From Oopsacas minuta (lineage: Eukaryota > Porifera > Hexactinellida > Lyssacinosida > Leucopsacidae): a stretch of 64,000 nt of DNA. The stretch spans positions 30,339-94,338 of the forward strand of contig JAKMXF010000018.1 of NCBI GenBank assembly GCA_024704765.1, in the 5' to 3' direction. How positions within the stretch are numbered: position 1 is the first letter of the stretch; every line of letters begins with the position of its first letter. Position numbers and translations under genes: made by a program. Shown here piece after piece: positions 62,380 to 64,000 of this stretch. The notes beneath the pieces are model-generated. The model did not search any database. It had not been told where the DNA came from and saw only the letters and a list, made by a program, of their open reading frames with translations.

Positions 62380-64000
62380 GGGTTATGGAGTGTCTTCTGC
62401 GTATTATAGATAATCAACAACCATGATGGATAATGAAGGACCTAATGGATACTGTAACCAAATGCATAGCAGTGAAGGATTTTGATGTGATTGTAGAAGA
62501 ATCTGGATAGCAGTGAAGGATTGATGCGTTTTGATTCAAAGCTAGGTTATGGAGTGTCTTCTGCGTATTATAGAAGTAACCAAATGATTCAAATGGATAG
62601 CAGTGAAGGATTTTGATTTGATTGTACTATTTTTGGATCTGTATAAAGCTGTGGGTGGATGAGAGTATATAGAACTGGCTAAGAAGATGTTAAGATGTTA
62701 GACTATGGGCTTTGCCATGATTATCTAGCCTCGGTTTGCTCAAGGGGGGGAAACAGTGTATTTGAGTAGACTTTGTGGATAGCAGTGAAGGATTTTGATG
62801 TGATTGTAGAAGAATCTGGATAGCAGTGAAGGATTGATGCGTTTTGATTCAAAGCTAGGTTATGGAGTGTCTTCTGCGTATTATAGAAGTAACCAAATGA
62901 TTCAAATGGATAGCAGTGAAGGATTTTGATTTGATTGTACTATTTTTGGATCTGTATAAAGCTGTGGGTGGATGAGAGTATATAGAACTGGCTAAGAAGA
63001 TGTTAAGATGTTAGACTATGGGCTTTGCCATGATTATCTAGCCTCGGTTTGCTCAAGGGGGGGAAACAGTGTATTTGAGTAGACTTTGTGGATAGCAGTG
63101 AAGGATTTTGATGTGATTGTAGAAGAATCTGGATAGCAGTGAAGGATTGATGCGTTTTGATTCAAAGCTAGGTTATGGAGTGTCTTCTGCGTATTATAGA
63201 AGTAACCAAATGATTCAAATGGATAGCAGTGAAGGATTTTGATTTGATTGTACTATTTTTGGATCTGTATAAAGCTGTGGGTGGATGAGAGTATATAGAA
63301 CTGGCTAAGAAGATGTTAAGATGTTAGACTATGGGCTTTGCCATGATTATCTAGCCTCGGTTTGCTCAAGGGGGGGAAACAGTGTATTTGAGTAGACTTT
63401 GTGGATAGCAGTGAAGGATTTTGATGTGATTGTAGAAGAATCTGGATAGCAGTGAAGGATTGATGCGTTTTGATTCAAAGCTAGGTTATGGAGTGTCTTC
63501 TGCGTATTATAGAAGTAACCAAATGATTCAAATGGATAGCAGTGAAGGATTTTGATTTGATTGTACTATTTTTGGATCTGTATAAAGCTGTGGGTGGATG
63601 AGAGTATATAGAACTGGCTAAGAAGATGTTAAGATGTTAGACTATGGGCTTTGCCATGATTATCTAGCCTCGGTTTGCTCAAGGGGGGAAACAGTGTATT
63701 TGAGTAGACTTTGTGGATAGCAGTGAAGGATTTTGATGTGATTGTAGAAGAATCTGGATAGCAGTGAAGGATTGATGCGTTTTGATTCAAAGCTAGGTTA
63801 TGGAGTGTCTTCTGCGTATTATAGAAGTAACCAAATGATTCAAATGGATAGCAGTGAAGGATTTTGATTTGATTGTACTATTTTTGGATCTGTATAAAGC
63901 TGTGGGTGGATGAGAGTATATAGAACTGGCTAAGAAGATGTTAAGATGTTAGACTATGGGCTTTGCCATGATTATCTAGCCTCGGTTTGCTCAAGGGGGG
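62380..64000. repeat. Satellite of 313-bp tandem units, cut by the window end
   Basis: After a degraded partial unit (62380-62465), near-identical units begin at about 62466, 62779, 63092, 63405 and 63717. The spacing is 313 bp, with one 312 caused by a lost G in a G-run. The last unit is cut at 64000. Each unit contains the word GGATAGCAGTGAAGGATT three times, so the unit itself grew from smaller repeats. Copies differ by almost nothing, implying recent amplification or conversion. No open frame runs through the array. Confidence 0.95.

Noticed and set aside
62466-64000. Regularly spaced repeats resembling a CRISPR array
   Set aside because: The whole 313-bp unit is repeated without unique spacers and the DNA is an animal's, so it is a satellite.

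Overview
The window is nuclear DNA from an animal. All genes follow GT-AG splicing with the standard code, and many introns are only about 50-100 bp. The gene set is animal-type: an EGF/laminin-G receptor, a GAB-like PH adaptor, an LMO7-like CH-PDZ-LIM protein, a TGF-beta-type prodomain, clathrin and 14-3-3. About 24 protein genes are packed into 61 kb, often with only 50-300 bp between stop or start codons. This compactness, the AT-rich introns and the intronless coiled-coil/NHL gene suggest an early-branching animal with a small genome. A sponge, possibly a glass sponge, is my best guess, but it is an inference from style and not from a diagnostic marker.

Layout. 1-5.9 kb: 3' part of an EGF/LamG single-pass receptor (+) with an intronless NHL-repeat gene (-) inside one intron. 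6.1-13.5 kb: complete clathrin heavy chain (-, 21 exons). 13.5-16.4 kb: gene-poor. 16.4-20.7 kb: a secreted TGF-beta-prodomain-like protein with no visible growth factor (+), CCDC124 (-) and an orphan secreted protein (+). 20.7-28.7 kb (all -): Rab-type GTPase, CDC34-type E2, a small Pro-rich protein, a GAB-like PH adaptor and phosphatase inhibitor-2. 29.7-33.5 kb: LMO7-like (+). 33.6-34.3 kb: SLC66A2 (-). 34.6-36.2 kb: CAP-Gly protein (+). 36.4-45.7 kb: a Ser/Pro/Arg-rich gene (+) whose introns appear to hold succinate-semialdehyde dehydrogenase (-) and a single-exon PA200/PSME4 (+). 45.8-49.1 kb: tyrosine aminotransferase (+) and glutathione synthetase (-), converging. 49.3-54.3 kb: an espin-like ankyrin protein and cytosolic NAD glycerol-3-phosphate dehydrogenase, 48 bp apart on the same strand. 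54.5-58.1 kb: 14-3-3 (-), CCDC86/Cgr1 (+) and an SH3 protein (-). 58.3-61.4 kb: RPS15 and lanosterol synthase (+). 62-64 kb: a 402-bp inverted-repeat element next to a satellite of 313-bp units running off the window end.

The genes are mostly unrelated housekeeping and signalling functions. I see no metabolic operon in the bacterial sense and no defence island. Several head-to-head pairs share promoters of about 180-290 bp.

The less ordinary signals are: the prodomain-only TGF-beta-like gene; the single-exon PA200 nested in another gene and possibly sharing an exon with it; a large excess of the palindrome TGACGTCA (20 exact copies by eye, roughly 1 expected), mostly inside exons; two intronic words (ACACCTTTT and ACATTCCT) that follow the transcribed strand; acceptor-like AG sites just before most start codons; and several short inverted-repeat element families.
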